This document shows, piece by piece, positions 8,213 to 15,727 of a stretch of DNA of 64,000 nt. The position numbers and the translations under genes were made by a program. The DNA comes from Sphingobacterium sp. (GTDB lineage Bacteria > Bacteroidota > Bacteroidia > Sphingobacteriales > Sphingobacteriaceae), in NCBI GenBank assembly GCA_031286695.1, contig JAITTY010000020.1, positions 62,001 to 126,000 on the forward strand, written 5' to 3'. The notes under the pieces were generated by a model. The model was not told the DNA's origin, did no database searches, and saw only the letters and a list, made by a program, of their open reading frames with translations. Within the stretch, counting starts at the first letter, position 1. Each line of letters starts with the position of its first letter.

Positions 8213-8893
8213 ATGATTGAAAATAAAGTCATTACATTAAAAAACGTTGATATCTTCCAACAAAAACATCTGGTATTGTCCAATGTTAATTTAAACATTG
8301 GTAAAGGAGAATTTATTTATCTCATCGGCCAGTCCGGCAGTGGAAAAAGTAGTTTGCTAAAAATCATTTACGGTGATTTATACATCGGCAATGGTGAGGG
8401 TATGATTGCGGGCTTTGATCTTAAAAAGCTGCACGAAAATGATGTTCCCTACTTGCGTAGAAAATTGGGGATTGTATTTCAGGACTTTCATCTTTTATCA
8501 GACAGAAGCATCGAGAAAAACCTCGAATTTGCACTGAAAGCAACAGGCTGGAAAGATAAGAAAATGATCGATAGCCGTATATTAGATGTATTGGAAAAAG
8601 TTGGGCTTCGTTCCAAACTTAAGAAAATGCCGCATGAACTTTCTGGCGGTGAGCAACAACGTATTGTAATTGCGCGCGCATTACTAAATAACCCTGAAAT
8701 TATTCTGGCAGATGAACCTACCGGTAACTTAGATCCTGCTACATCAGAAGAAATCGTCTTATTATTACGTGACATTGCCAATTCCGGAACAGCTATTTTA
8801 ATGGCAACACACGATTATACCATTATCCGTAATATGCCATCCCGCATCATCAAAACCGCTGATGGAATATTACAGGACAATGTCAGTATCTAG
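8213..8893 (+). CDS. ftsE: FtsE-like ABC ATPase
   Basis: Cytoplasmic ATPase of 226 aa. Seen: Walker A G-Q-S-G-S-G-K-S-S at 39-47, Q-loop V-F-Q-D-F at about 88-92, signature L-S-G-G-E at 143-147, and Walker B I-I-L-A-D-E-P-T-G-N-L-D-P from 163. These are characteristic of the FtsE/LolD/MacB group, and the length matches FtsE. Known: FtsE with the membrane protein FtsX controls periplasmic peptidoglycan hydrolases at division. Here no FtsX-like permease is adjacent; grpE follows after 151 nt. The partner permease must be elsewhere, as is common in this phylum. A LolD-type lipoprotein-export ATPase is the main alternative. Confidence 0.8.
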   Translation: MIENKVITLKNVDIFQQKHLVLSNVNLNIGKGEFIYLIGQSGSGKSSLLKIIYGDLYIGNGEGMIAGFDLKKLHENDVPYLRRKLGIVFQDFHLLSDRSIEKNLEFALKATGWKDKKMIDSRILDVLEKVGLRSKLKKMPHELSGGEQQRIVIARALLNNPEIILADEPTGNLDPATSEEIVLLLRDIANSGTAILMATHDYTIIRNMPSRIIKTADGILQDNVSI

Positions 8894-8919
8894 ACGGAAA
8901 ACTGACATATAAAACTGAG

Positions 8920-8971
8920 ATTCCGACAAATTGTTAGGCTTTTTTAATAAAATCTGACAAGCTGTCGGAAT
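8920..8971 (+). promoter_or_regulatory. Inverted repeats upstream of grpE
   Basis: ATTCCGACA at 8920-8928 is the exact reverse complement of TGTCGGAAT at 8963-8971, 34 nt apart. The second arm also belongs to a near-palindrome, CTGACA-AGC-TGTCGG. The repeats lie just before a candidate promoter, so they could be an operator for heat-shock control, or the terminator-like end of ftsE (a T5 run lies between the arms). They do not resemble a CIRCE element. Confidence 0.35.
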
Positions 8972-8990
8972 TTTATTGTTTGGCAAAAAC

Positions 8991-9021
8991 TTTGACAAAC
9001 GAAGCATAGAGTAAATTTTTG
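8991..9021 (+). promoter_or_regulatory. Candidate promoter of grpE-dnaJ
   Basis: TTTG at 8991-8994, a 19-nt spacer and AATTTTTG at 9014-9021 match the Bacteroidota promoter (TTTG-N19-TAnnTTTG) at 11 of 12 defined-or-free positions, with one mismatch in the -7 element. Start of transcription would be about 9027, leaving a short leader. Confidence 0.45.
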
Positions 9022-9044
9022 AATCTAATTTTAGCATTGAAGAT

Positions 9045-9596
9045 ATGAATGAGCAAGATAATTATTACGATGAAGGTCAAGATCCAGTAGAAACAAATTC
9101 TTCTGAACAACAAGAACAGCCTGCTGATAATATAGCAGAAGAACTGTCTACTGAAGAGAAATTGGCTGCAGAATTGGCAGAGGCAAAGGATAAATACATT
9201 CGTCTTTCGGCTGAATTTGACAATTATAGAAAACGTACAAGCAAAGAACGTGTTGAATTGATTCAATCAGCGGGAAAAGATGTCATCAGTAAGCTATTAC
9301 CTACACTAGATGATTTCGATAGAGCATTAACAGCCATGGAAACTGCTACGGATGTTGAATCTGTAAAAACAGGGATGGATATTGTTAACAACAAATTCAG
9401 ACAAACATTGTCGCAATTGGGCTTAAAGGAAATGGAAGTTAAAGGCCAAGAATTTGATCCTGAGTTACAAGAAGCTATTACAGCAATTCCTGCACCAACT
9501 GCAGAATTAAAAAATAAGGTAGTGGACGTAATCGAAAAAGGATACTACTTAGGTGACAAAGTTATCCGTCACGCAAAGGTGGTTATAGGTCAATAA
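9045..9596 (+). CDS. grpE: Nucleotide exchange factor GrpE
   Basis: DnaK co-chaperone that drives ADP release. Seen: an acidic, Gln/Glu-rich N-terminal tail (1-45), a long helical segment from about 45 to 100 with A-E-F-D-N-Y-R-K-R-T at 62-71 (the conserved GrpE helix motif), and the C-terminal beta-domain ending G-Y-Y-L-G-D-K-V-I-R-H-A-K-V-V-I-G, diagnostic for the family. Length 183 aa is normal. It is followed 10 nt later by dnaJ, so both are co-transcribed; dnaK is not in the window, which is usual for Bacteroidota. Confidence 0.97.
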   Translation: MNEQDNYYDEGQDPVETNSSEQQEQPADNIAEELSTEEKLAAELAEAKDKYIRLSAEFDNYRKRTSKERVELIQSAGKDVISKLLPTLDDFDRALTAMETATDVESVKTGMDIVNNKFRQTLSQLGLKEMEVKGQEFDPELQEAITAIPAPTAELKNKVVDVIEKGYYLGDKVIRHAKVVIGQ

Positions 9597-9606
9597 TATT
9601 AAGACG

Positions 9607-10761
9607 ATGTCAAAAAGAGATTATTACGATATACTTGGTGTTTCGCGTTCAGCGGACGAGAAGGAGATTAAATCAGCGTATCGCAAATTAGCGATAAAGT
9701 ATCACCCGGATAAAAATCCTGGTGATCATGAAGCTGAAGAACAATTTAAGGAAGCTGCTGAGGCATACGATATCTTGAGCAATCCACAAAAACGTCAGCG
9801 TTATGACCAATTTGGCCATGCCGGTAATTCTGCTAGCGGTGGTTACGGCGGCGGTGGTGGTATGAATATGGAAGACATATTCAGCCAATTTGGTGATATC
9901 TTTGGTGGAGGACATCCATTTGAAAGTTTCTTTGGCGGTGGCGGTGGCCAGCGTGGCGGCCGTCGTGTAGCCCGCGGAAGCAACTTACGCATAAAAGTTA
10001 AATTAACACTGGAAGAAATTGCCAAAGGCGTTGAGAAAAAGGTAAAGGTCAACAAACAAGTTGTCTGTCATAGTTGTGACGGATCTGGTGCTAAAGATAA
10101 ATCTTCCTTCCATACCTGTAAAACCTGTGGTGGATCCGGATCTGTTAGAAGAGTAACGAATACCATCTTAGGACAAATGCAAACAACAAGCACTTGCCCT
10201 ACTTGTAATGGTGAAGGCGTTGAAATCACGGCAAAATGTACAACTTGTAGAGGTGAAGGACTTGAACGCGGTGAGGAAACAATCGCGATCAATATTCCTG
10301 CAGGGGTAAGTGAAGGTATGCAACTTTCCATGAGTGGAAAAGGAAACGCTGCTCCACGTGGTGGTGTTCCTGGAGATTTAATTATCCTGATCGAAGAAGT
10401 GCCACACGAAAGTCTAAAACGTGACGGACTAAATGTAATCTATGATCTATACATTAACTTCGTAGATGCTACCTTAGGCACTAGCGTGGAAGTCCCTACA
10501 ATAGATGGGAAAGCGAAGATCAAAATTGAGCCTGGTACACAAGGTGGTAAAATTTTACGATTAAAAGGAAAAGGTATCCCTGAAGTCAACTCTTATCACA
10601 AAGGGGACCAACTTGTATACGTTAATATCTGGACACCAAAAGTTGTGTCCAATGAAGAAAAAGAATTATTGAACAAACTCAAAGAATCACCAAACTTTAA
10701 ACCTCAACCAGGTAAAAGTGAAAAATCATTCTTCGAGCGAATCAAAGAATATTTCGATTAA
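9607..10761 (+). CDS. dnaJ: Chaperone DnaJ
   Basis: Type I J-protein of 384 aa that delivers substrates to DnaK and triggers ATP hydrolysis. Domains in order: J domain 1-70 with the H-P-D tripeptide at 33-35; Gly/Phe-rich linker of about 72-125; a zinc-binding region with four C-x2-C-x-G-x-G repeats (C-H-S-C-D-G-S-G, C-K-T-C-G-G-S-G, C-P-T-C-N-G-E-G, C-T-T-C-R-G-E-G) at about 155-225; and two C-terminal beta-domains. All expected elements are present. Second gene of the grpE-dnaJ operon, closed by a strong hairpin. Confidence 0.98.
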   Translation: MSKRDYYDILGVSRSADEKEIKSAYRKLAIKYHPDKNPGDHEAEEQFKEAAEAYDILSNPQKRQRYDQFGHAGNSASGGYGGGGGMNMEDIFSQFGDIFGGGHPFESFFGGGGGQRGGRRVARGSNLRIKVKLTLEEIAKGVEKKVKVNKQVVCHSCDGSGAKDKSSFHTCKTCGGSGSVRRVTNTILGQMQTTSTCPTCNGEGVEITAKCTTCRGEGLERGEETIAINIPAGVSEGMQLSMSGKGNAAPRGGVPGDLIILIEEVPHESLKRDGLNVIYDLYINFVDATLGTSVEVPTIDGKAKIKIEPGTQGGKILRLKGKGIPEVNSYHKGDQLVYVNIWTPKVVSNEEKELLNKLKESPNFKPQPGKSEKSFFERIKEYFD

Positions 10762-11071
10762 ATAGATTCTTCCAGATACAAAAAAAGCCATTTGTCTTTC
10801 ATTGACAAATGGCTTTTTTTTGTCTTCTTACTTAAAATTGACAATTAAAAACAAAAAGTCAGGTCAATATCATTATCGTTAAATAGAATCTGTAAAAATA
10901 AAAATATACTAAATTTTAATCTATTGAACCACTATTATTTACGATTATAACAAAACATCTAGACAATCTAGTGACAAAAAATTAAAATAAGATTTCGACA
11001 TTTGACTAACAAATTTAAAAAGTCAGAAAGTAATTACTGGCACATTAAAACAAACTATTAAATAAAAAGAC
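10762..11071 (+). other. Intergenic region between dnaJ and the beta-barrel gene
   Basis: This 310-nt AT-rich gap holds the dnaJ terminator at its left end and otherwise only low-complexity sequence. A CTAG-pair (CTAGACAATCTAG at 10969-10981) and a TTTG at 11003-11006 are visible, but no -7 element at the right spacing. The gene that follows probably has a long untranslated leader in the right half. Confidence 0.4.
10781..10822 (+). terminator. Terminator of grpE-dnaJ
   Basis: AAAAAAGCCATTTGTC at 10781-10796 pairs perfectly with 10804-10819, then continues into a T run. A 16-bp stem with a 7-nt loop. Confidence 0.92.
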
Positions 11072-11659
11072 ATGAAAAAAGTTTTACTAACATTAACTGC
11101 CATTGCAGGATTAACAATAGCAGCTAACGCTCAAACTGAACAAGGAAAAATTATGGTTGGTGGTCAAGTTGGCTTCCAAACTTCTAAAGTTAAAGACACA
11201 GACTTCAAAAATAACTCATTCTCCATTAACCCAACAGTTGGTTACTTTGTAAGTGACAACTTAGCAATTGGTACAGGCATTGGTTACAACTGGAGCAAAG
11301 ATGAGAGTGTTATGGACTTAAGCACAAAAAGAGATGCATTCCAAGTTTCTCCATTCGTAAGAAAATACTCTGCTAATGGTCCATTAAGATTTTTTGCACA
11401 ACTATCTGTACCAATGTCTTGGGGAAAAACTACAATTGAAACAAATAATGCTAAAACGGAATCAAAATTCGAAAACTATGGTGTTGAATTGGCTCCAGGT
11501 TTAGCTTACTTCCCGACAAGCAAAATCGGCATCGAATTAAAAGTTAGAGGTCTATACTACAACTACAATAACAACAAAACAGCTGATAGATCAACAAATA
11601 CATTTGGCCTAGACGCTAACTCTTTAGCACCAACTTTAGGTGTACAATTCCACTTCTAG
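11072..11659 (+). CDS. Small outer-membrane beta-barrel protein (porin-family type)
   Basis: A 195-aa secreted protein with a clean signal peptide (M-K-K start, cleavage A-N-A|Q at about residue 20). The mature part shows alternating hydrophobic strands, a G-V-E-L-A-P-G-L-A-Y-F segment typical of the OmpW/OmpX-like eight-strand barrel, and a last strand ending L-G-V-Q-F-H-F, the aromatic C-terminus recognised by the BAM complex. It is monocistronic with its own terminator. Function (structural, adhesion or small-solute passage) cannot be read from sequence. Confidence 0.85.
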   Translation: MKKVLLTLTAIAGLTIAANAQTEQGKIMVGGQVGFQTSKVKDTDFKNNSFSINPTVGYFVSDNLAIGTGIGYNWSKDESVMDLSTKRDAFQVSPFVRKYSANGPLRFFAQLSVPMSWGKTTIETNNAKTESKFENYGVELAPGLAYFPTSKIGIELKVRGLYYNYNNNKTADRSTNTFGLDANSLAPTLGVQFHF

Positions 11660-11681
11660 TCGATAAGGAGTTTAACAATAG

Positions 11682-11714
11682 AAAAGGCTATAATTACTTA
11701 TAGCCTTTTTTTAT
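11682..11714 (+). terminator. Terminator of the beta-barrel gene
   Basis: AAAAGGCTATA at 11682-11692 pairs with TATAGCCTTTT at 11699-11709, followed by TTTTATTT. It sits between convergent genes and may serve both. Confidence 0.85.
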
Positions 11715-11725
11715 TTCCTCGAGTA

Positions 11726-12499
11726 TCAAAGATATCGTTTAACAATCCGGAGTTTATGTGAATAACGATTCAGTTCAGCATTAAAAATACCTTCCGTATC
11801 CATCCGGTCAACACGGACTTTCGCAGAGGCGTGGATAATCATATCGCGATCCAACATAATCCCGACATGTGTAATCCGTCCTTCGACATTGTCAAAAAAA
11901 GCCAAATCCCCTACCTTTATTTCTGAAATAAAATCCACAGTCTGCCCCATCTCTGCCTGCTGATAAGCGTCGCGCGGCAAGGAAAGATCAAAGCAACTAT
12001 AAATCAACTGGGAAAAACCCGAACAATCAATCCCCCATTGCGAACGTCCGCCCCATAAATAAGGTGTGTTCTTATAACTCAATGCCAATTGCGCCACCTG
12101 GGATTGGAACTGATTTTTGGAAAAAGGATTGATATCACCTTGATAAGTTAGTTTTAATGAAGGAAAATTCACTGTATTTTCCCCTGTCAAATAAAGTTTC
12201 GTACCATGACAGAGCTGAAATTGTCCTGCATCACTAAGAAGAACTCCCCCCGCCCTTCCAACTATACTTGGTTTTCCAGTCAGATAATGTTGCATATCCA
12301 AACCATCTAATTTTTGAAACTGCCCATTTTGAATCCAGCCCAAATAGTCCGTTTCCAGCAGACGTATTGATGTCCAATCGGCCTCTTCATCAAGAATCTC
12401 AAAAAGTTCCCCAAACAATACCTGGGAAACCATTTCACTACGGTGTGCCTGTTCTAAACGTAACGGAACGAGAGCTAATGTACAAATACCATATTTCAT
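11726..12499 (-). CDS. NlpC/P60 peptidoglycan endopeptidase with SH3-like N-terminus
   Basis: Family C40 cysteine peptidase of 257 aa, likely cleaving gamma-D-Glu-diaminopimelate stem-peptide bonds. Seen: an SH3b-like N-terminal half (about 10-115) with two repeats, then the NlpC/P60 domain with catalytic Cys159 in W-G-I-D-C-S-G-F, His211 in T-H-V-G-I-M-L and a third polar residue, His223. The Y-L-W-G-G-R-S motif precedes the Cys. There is no clear signal peptide, so it may be cytoplasmic, suiting recycling of imported muropeptides as in YkfC-type enzymes. It is divergent from the universal stress gene (73-nt gap). Confidence 0.9.
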   Translation of the reverse strand: MKYGICTLALVPLRLEQAHRSEMVSQVLFGELFEILDEEADWTSIRLLETDYLGWIQNGQFQKLDGLDMQHYLTGKPSIVGRAGGVLLSDAGQFQLCHGTKLYLTGENTVNFPSLKLTYQGDINPFSKNQFQSQVAQLALSYKNTPYLWGGRSQWGIDCSGFSQLIYSCFDLSLPRDAYQQAEMGQTVDFISEIKVGDLAFFDNVEGRITHVGIMLDRDMIIHASAKVRVDRMDTEGIFNAELNRYSHKLRIVKRYL

Positions 12500-12572
12500 G
12501 TGCTAAACAAAACAAAATCGTCGAAAACGTGATTATATATTATATGACGAAGATAAATTAATTATAGTAGAT

Positions 12573-13046
12573 ATGGAGAATACAAATTCAAAATTCAAAA
12601 GAATACTCGTCGCTGTGGATGACGAACCATGCTCAGAAAAAGCGATACAGTATGCAAAAGAAATGGCTCAGATATTTGGAGCTTCTGTAGCCCTTGTCAC
12701 GGTTATTCCTCCTACTTCACCCGCCAGCTTTGGCGCGGACCCCTTATTAGGCCAGCAACCCATCATCGTACCAGAAGTATCGGAAATGGAACAGGATAAT
12801 GCGCAAAAATATCTTGAGAAAATAAGTCGCGAATTTACTGGTTCAGGCGAAGTATATCTCTTTAACCGGATCGGATCCATTAAAGAAGAAATTCTTGCGG
12901 CATCGCATGAGTGGTCCGCGGATCTGATTATAATGGGAACCAATGGCCGGACTGGTTTTGACCATTTCATTTCGGGCTCTGTATCTGAATCTGTCATTCG
13001 CAAATCTACCTGTCCAGTACTCGTTGTACCCAGTAAATGTGACTGA
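12573..13046 (+). CDS. Universal stress protein, UspA family
   Basis: Single-domain 157-aa Usp of the ATP-binding type. Seen: strand I-L-V-A-V-D-D at 11-17 with the adenine-binding Asp, and the phosphate loop G-T-N-G-R-T-G-F-x6-G-S (G122, G125, G135, S136) that fits G-x2-G-x9-G-S. C-terminal S-T-C-P-V-L-V-V-P is the usual last strand. Known: such proteins respond to starvation and oxidative stress and often act as ATP-dependent switches. It stands alone. Confidence 0.93.
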   Translation: MENTNSKFKRILVAVDDEPCSEKAIQYAKEMAQIFGASVALVTVIPPTSPASFGADPLLGQQPIIVPEVSEMEQDNAQKYLEKISREFTGSGEVYLFNRIGSIKEEILAASHEWSADLIIMGTNGRTGFDHFISGSVSESVIRKSTCPVLVVPSKCD

Positions 13047-13196
13047 TATCGATCTGTTTATTACAAGTCAAGTTATATGTCACGAATAAAGCTAGCCTTC
13101 GTTTCAAAACATAATTCTATATGGTAATAAATCAAAAAATTCTTTGATCTAGTAGAAAAATAGATCACAAACATAACAAAACTATCCATATTCATG

Positions 13197-13245
13197 CAAA
13201 AGGCTATTTTTTCTAATGAAAAAATAGCCTTTTGCTTTTTATAAT
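13197..13245. terminator. Bidirectional terminator
   Basis: A stem of about 14 bp pairs AAAGGCTATTTTTT (13198-13211) with AAAAAATAGCCTTT (13218-13231) between the convergent usp and methyltransferase genes. T-rich sequence follows on the plus strand. Confidence 0.85.
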
Positions 13246-13254
13246 ATATAGAAG

Positions 13255-14430
13255 TTACTTTTTAATCAATCGCGCCACAAACATACTGTCCGCTTTCTCT
13301 TCATAACCTTTCAAATAGTCCATGCGTTCTATTTCAAAACCAAAATTATCTACAATGTAATTGACAACATCTTCATTTTCCGCTTTAAAAATAGAGCAGG
13401 TTATATAAATCAAAGGCTTGCCCACTTTGACATGCCCTACCACATTACTTGCTATATTTTTTTGTAGCACATTGAATTCGGCGATCTTAGCACCTCGAAA
13501 CTGTCGAACCATTTCTGGTGTACGCCCCCAAGTTCCCGATCCGGTACAAGGTGCATCCAATAGGACACCGTCAAATCGTTCACTTCCAAGAAGCTGAAAA
13601 GTATCTTTTGTAAGATCGAGAATCTTTTTTCGGTAGTGCTTTATTCCTGCTCGATCAAACCTTTCATCAAGATTTCGCAGAATACTCATACGCACATCGG
13701 ATACCAAAAGATTAACAGTGGGACAAGCATCCATCAATAAGAGGGATTTACCACCCGAAGCCGCACATGCATCCCACCAGGATTCTTTTTCAACTGGCTC
13801 CATATAATCCAACGTGCGCTGTGAAGAAAGATCCTGCACTTCTATCATCCCATCCAAGGTATCAAATCGTTGCAAAGATGTTCCATTATTCAAGGCGATA
13901 GTTTGATCGCCAATCATGGAATAAGGAATCTGATGGTTATCCAAAATAGCGCACACGACCTTTGTCCTCCCGTATTTCACCCGAATATATAAATAGGGCT
14001 GGATCAACTGGCTCTCTAAAAATTGTACCAAGTCGATCTCATCTGAAATATGATCCGTAAATGGAAAGAGGTCATTCAGGTTGAAAACACCTTCAGACGT
14101 CAGAAATGCAATTTTGTCCTTCAGTGGCAGCTGGAGTTTATCACGATAGGAAGGCTCAAAAAGAGCCACTAAAGGGCTTTCCTGTTCACATAGAAATTCC
14201 GCAAGCACCAATCTACGCTGTTGTGATAACTGCGAAGCCGCCATTCCCAGACGAAAATAATTATAACATAAACGGGAGGTAGACTTCCGGTCGGAAGATC
14301 CCATTTGCTTGTTCAACTTAAAAAAAGTAGTCAAATAACGCGAAAATGGTTGATCAGCTTCAAAACCATCCATTGCCCGCTCAAAATTACGTATTTGCTG
14401 ATGAACACGTCTTTCACTGAATTCAGCCAT
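13255..14430 (-). CDS. RsmB/NOP2-family RNA (cytosine-5) methyltransferase
   Basis: SAM-dependent m5C methyltransferase of 391 aa acting on rRNA or tRNA. Seen: SAM-binding motif D-A-C-A-A-S-G-G-K-S at 220-229, D-V-R at 245-247, motif IV L-D-A-P-C-T-G-S-G-T-W-G-R-T-P-E with Cys295, and motif VI I-T-C-S-I with the nucleophile Cys345. The two-cysteine arrangement is diagnostic. The N-terminal 130 residues resemble a NusB-like helical domain in position, but are divergent; true RsmB is about 430 aa. It is downstream of the periplasmic-binding-like gene by 7 nt, so the two are co-transcribed. Confidence 0.9.
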   Translation of the reverse strand: MAEFSERRVHQQIRNFERAMDGFEADQPFSRYLTTFFKLNKQMGSSDRKSTSRLCYNYFRLGMAASQLSQQRRLVLAEFLCEQESPLVALFEPSYRDKLQLPLKDKIAFLTSEGVFNLNDLFPFTDHISDEIDLVQFLESQLIQPYLYIRVKYGRTKVVCAILDNHQIPYSMIGDQTIALNNGTSLQRFDTLDGMIEVQDLSSQRTLDYMEPVEKESWWDACAASGGKSLLLMDACPTVNLLVSDVRMSILRNLDERFDRAGIKHYRKKILDLTKDTFQLLGSERFDGVLLDAPCTGSGTWGRTPEMVRQFRGAKIAEFNVLQKNIASNVVGHVKVGKPLIYITCSIFKAENEDVVNYIVDNFGFEIERMDYLKGYEEKADSMFVARLIKK

Positions 14431-14437
14431 TCAAAGA

Positions 14438-15727
14438 TTATTTTCTTTCAAATTTTTTGTTGTGATAAACCATCATACCCAAAGCTCTATTCGCATAGCC
14501 CCATTTTGGATAAAATTCAAATTTGTAATCGCTATTCAATCCCGAAAACTTATCTTGTGTCATTCGGCTAACATAATCCACGCCATATTTGTGGATCAAT
14601 CGACCGAAATACAATGCCGCATCATAACCTTTATAAGAAAATTCAGATGGATCCACTTTATAAGCCGATTTATAATTTCCAATAAATTTACGGGTATCAC
14701 TATCACTCTCATTCACCAAATTAGAAGAAGTAATAGTAAGTCCATAAAAATCCATATTTTCGAAATTCTCAAACGAAAGTTTGGACATGTTTGGATGCCC
14801 ATATAACTTAAATTGATTACCTGGATTCAAAAAGCGTTCGTCCATATTATCCAATAAAGCTTTCACAAGATTCTTATTGGCAGTACCACTTACGATATGA
14901 TTCGAACCGGTCAATACGAGATTATTATCCAATTCAGCGAGATTATAAACCGTCTTCACTTTTGCTTGCGCATTAGCCTTTGAAATTTCGCTAACAAAAT
15001 TGACTAGAAACTGTTTGCTTTCATCGTCACCGGCATCATATACCACGATCTGATCGCCCGTATAGTATTGATCAGCAACATATTTCGCTAATGTTTCTGC
15101 ATGCGTACGAATAGAAGGTGTGATGGAAACCAAATTGGGTAAGCTAAATTCAGAAGCCATAGTCGCCGCTAACGGTGAAACTTGTAGCACATTCTTATTT
15201 GCAAATGTTTGTCCAAAGCTTTTTATCTCACGCGGATACACCGGGCCGACCACAAGTACGGCATCCTTGACATTCACAGAAGTCCCTAAAGTCGCATTAT
15301 AGGCAACATTGTCTCTAGAATCAATTACTTGCAAATCAAATAAAGCACCTTCTTTGGCAATTTTGTCAAGACCCAACTGAAATCCCTGATAAAAATCCAG
15401 TGCCAAGGAAGAACGCTCCACATCTTCTTTTGTAATCGTCCCCGCAATACCACTTAACTCGAATGGTAATAGCAAGGCGATGCGATTATTTTTCACAGCA
15501 TGCCCGTTGACATCCTGGATGTCCCCTACTTTGGCAACGGTCTTATCTTTGTCAACTGCTGGTTTAGTCACAGCAGTTTGCTGTTCGCCTTGACCAGAGG
15601 AAGGCGAACGCAATACTGTGCTTTTTTTGGTTGTGCAGCTTGCAAGACATAATGCTACAAGTGCCGCAACCCATATTTTATTCCCACTCAATTGTAGCGG
15701 GCGGTTTTGAACTGATATCATATACAA
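14438..15727 (-). CDS. Lipoprotein with type-1 periplasmic-binding-protein fold
   Basis: A secreted 429-aa protein. Seen: hydrophobic signal with lipobox L-A-S-C (about residue 30), then a low-complexity linker and a domain with Leu/Val-binding-protein features (I-A-L-L-L-P-F at the first strand, D-F-Y-Q-G-F-Q-L-G, L-V-V-G-P-V-Y). Known: Bacteroidota carry LysM-less or LysM-linked members of this fold related to LpoA-like activators of cell-wall synthesis. Its start is uncertain: the longest form begins at 15727 and overlaps the end of guaA by 50 nt, while a TTG at 15691 gives a more usual 14-nt overlap and a normal signal peptide. Ligand unknown. Confidence 0.75.
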   Translation of the reverse strand: MYMISVQNRPLQLSGNKIWVAALVALCLASCTTKKSTVLRSPSSGQGEQQTAVTKPAVDKDKTVAKVGDIQDVNGHAVKNNRIALLLPFELSGIAGTITKEDVERSSLALDFYQGFQLGLDKIAKEGALFDLQVIDSRDNVAYNATLGTSVNVKDAVLVVGPVYPREIKSFGQTFANKNVLQVSPLAATMASEFSLPNLVSITPSIRTHAETLAKYVADQYYTGDQIVVYDAGDDESKQFLVNFVSEISKANAQAKVKTVYNLAELDNNLVLTGSNHIVSGTANKNLVKALLDNMDERFLNPGNQFKLYGHPNMSKLSFENFENMDFYGLTITSSNLVNESDSDTRKFIGNYKSAYKVDPSEFSYKGYDAALYFGRLIHKYGVDYVSRMTQDKFSGLNSDYKFEFYPKWGYANRALGMMVYHNKKFERK

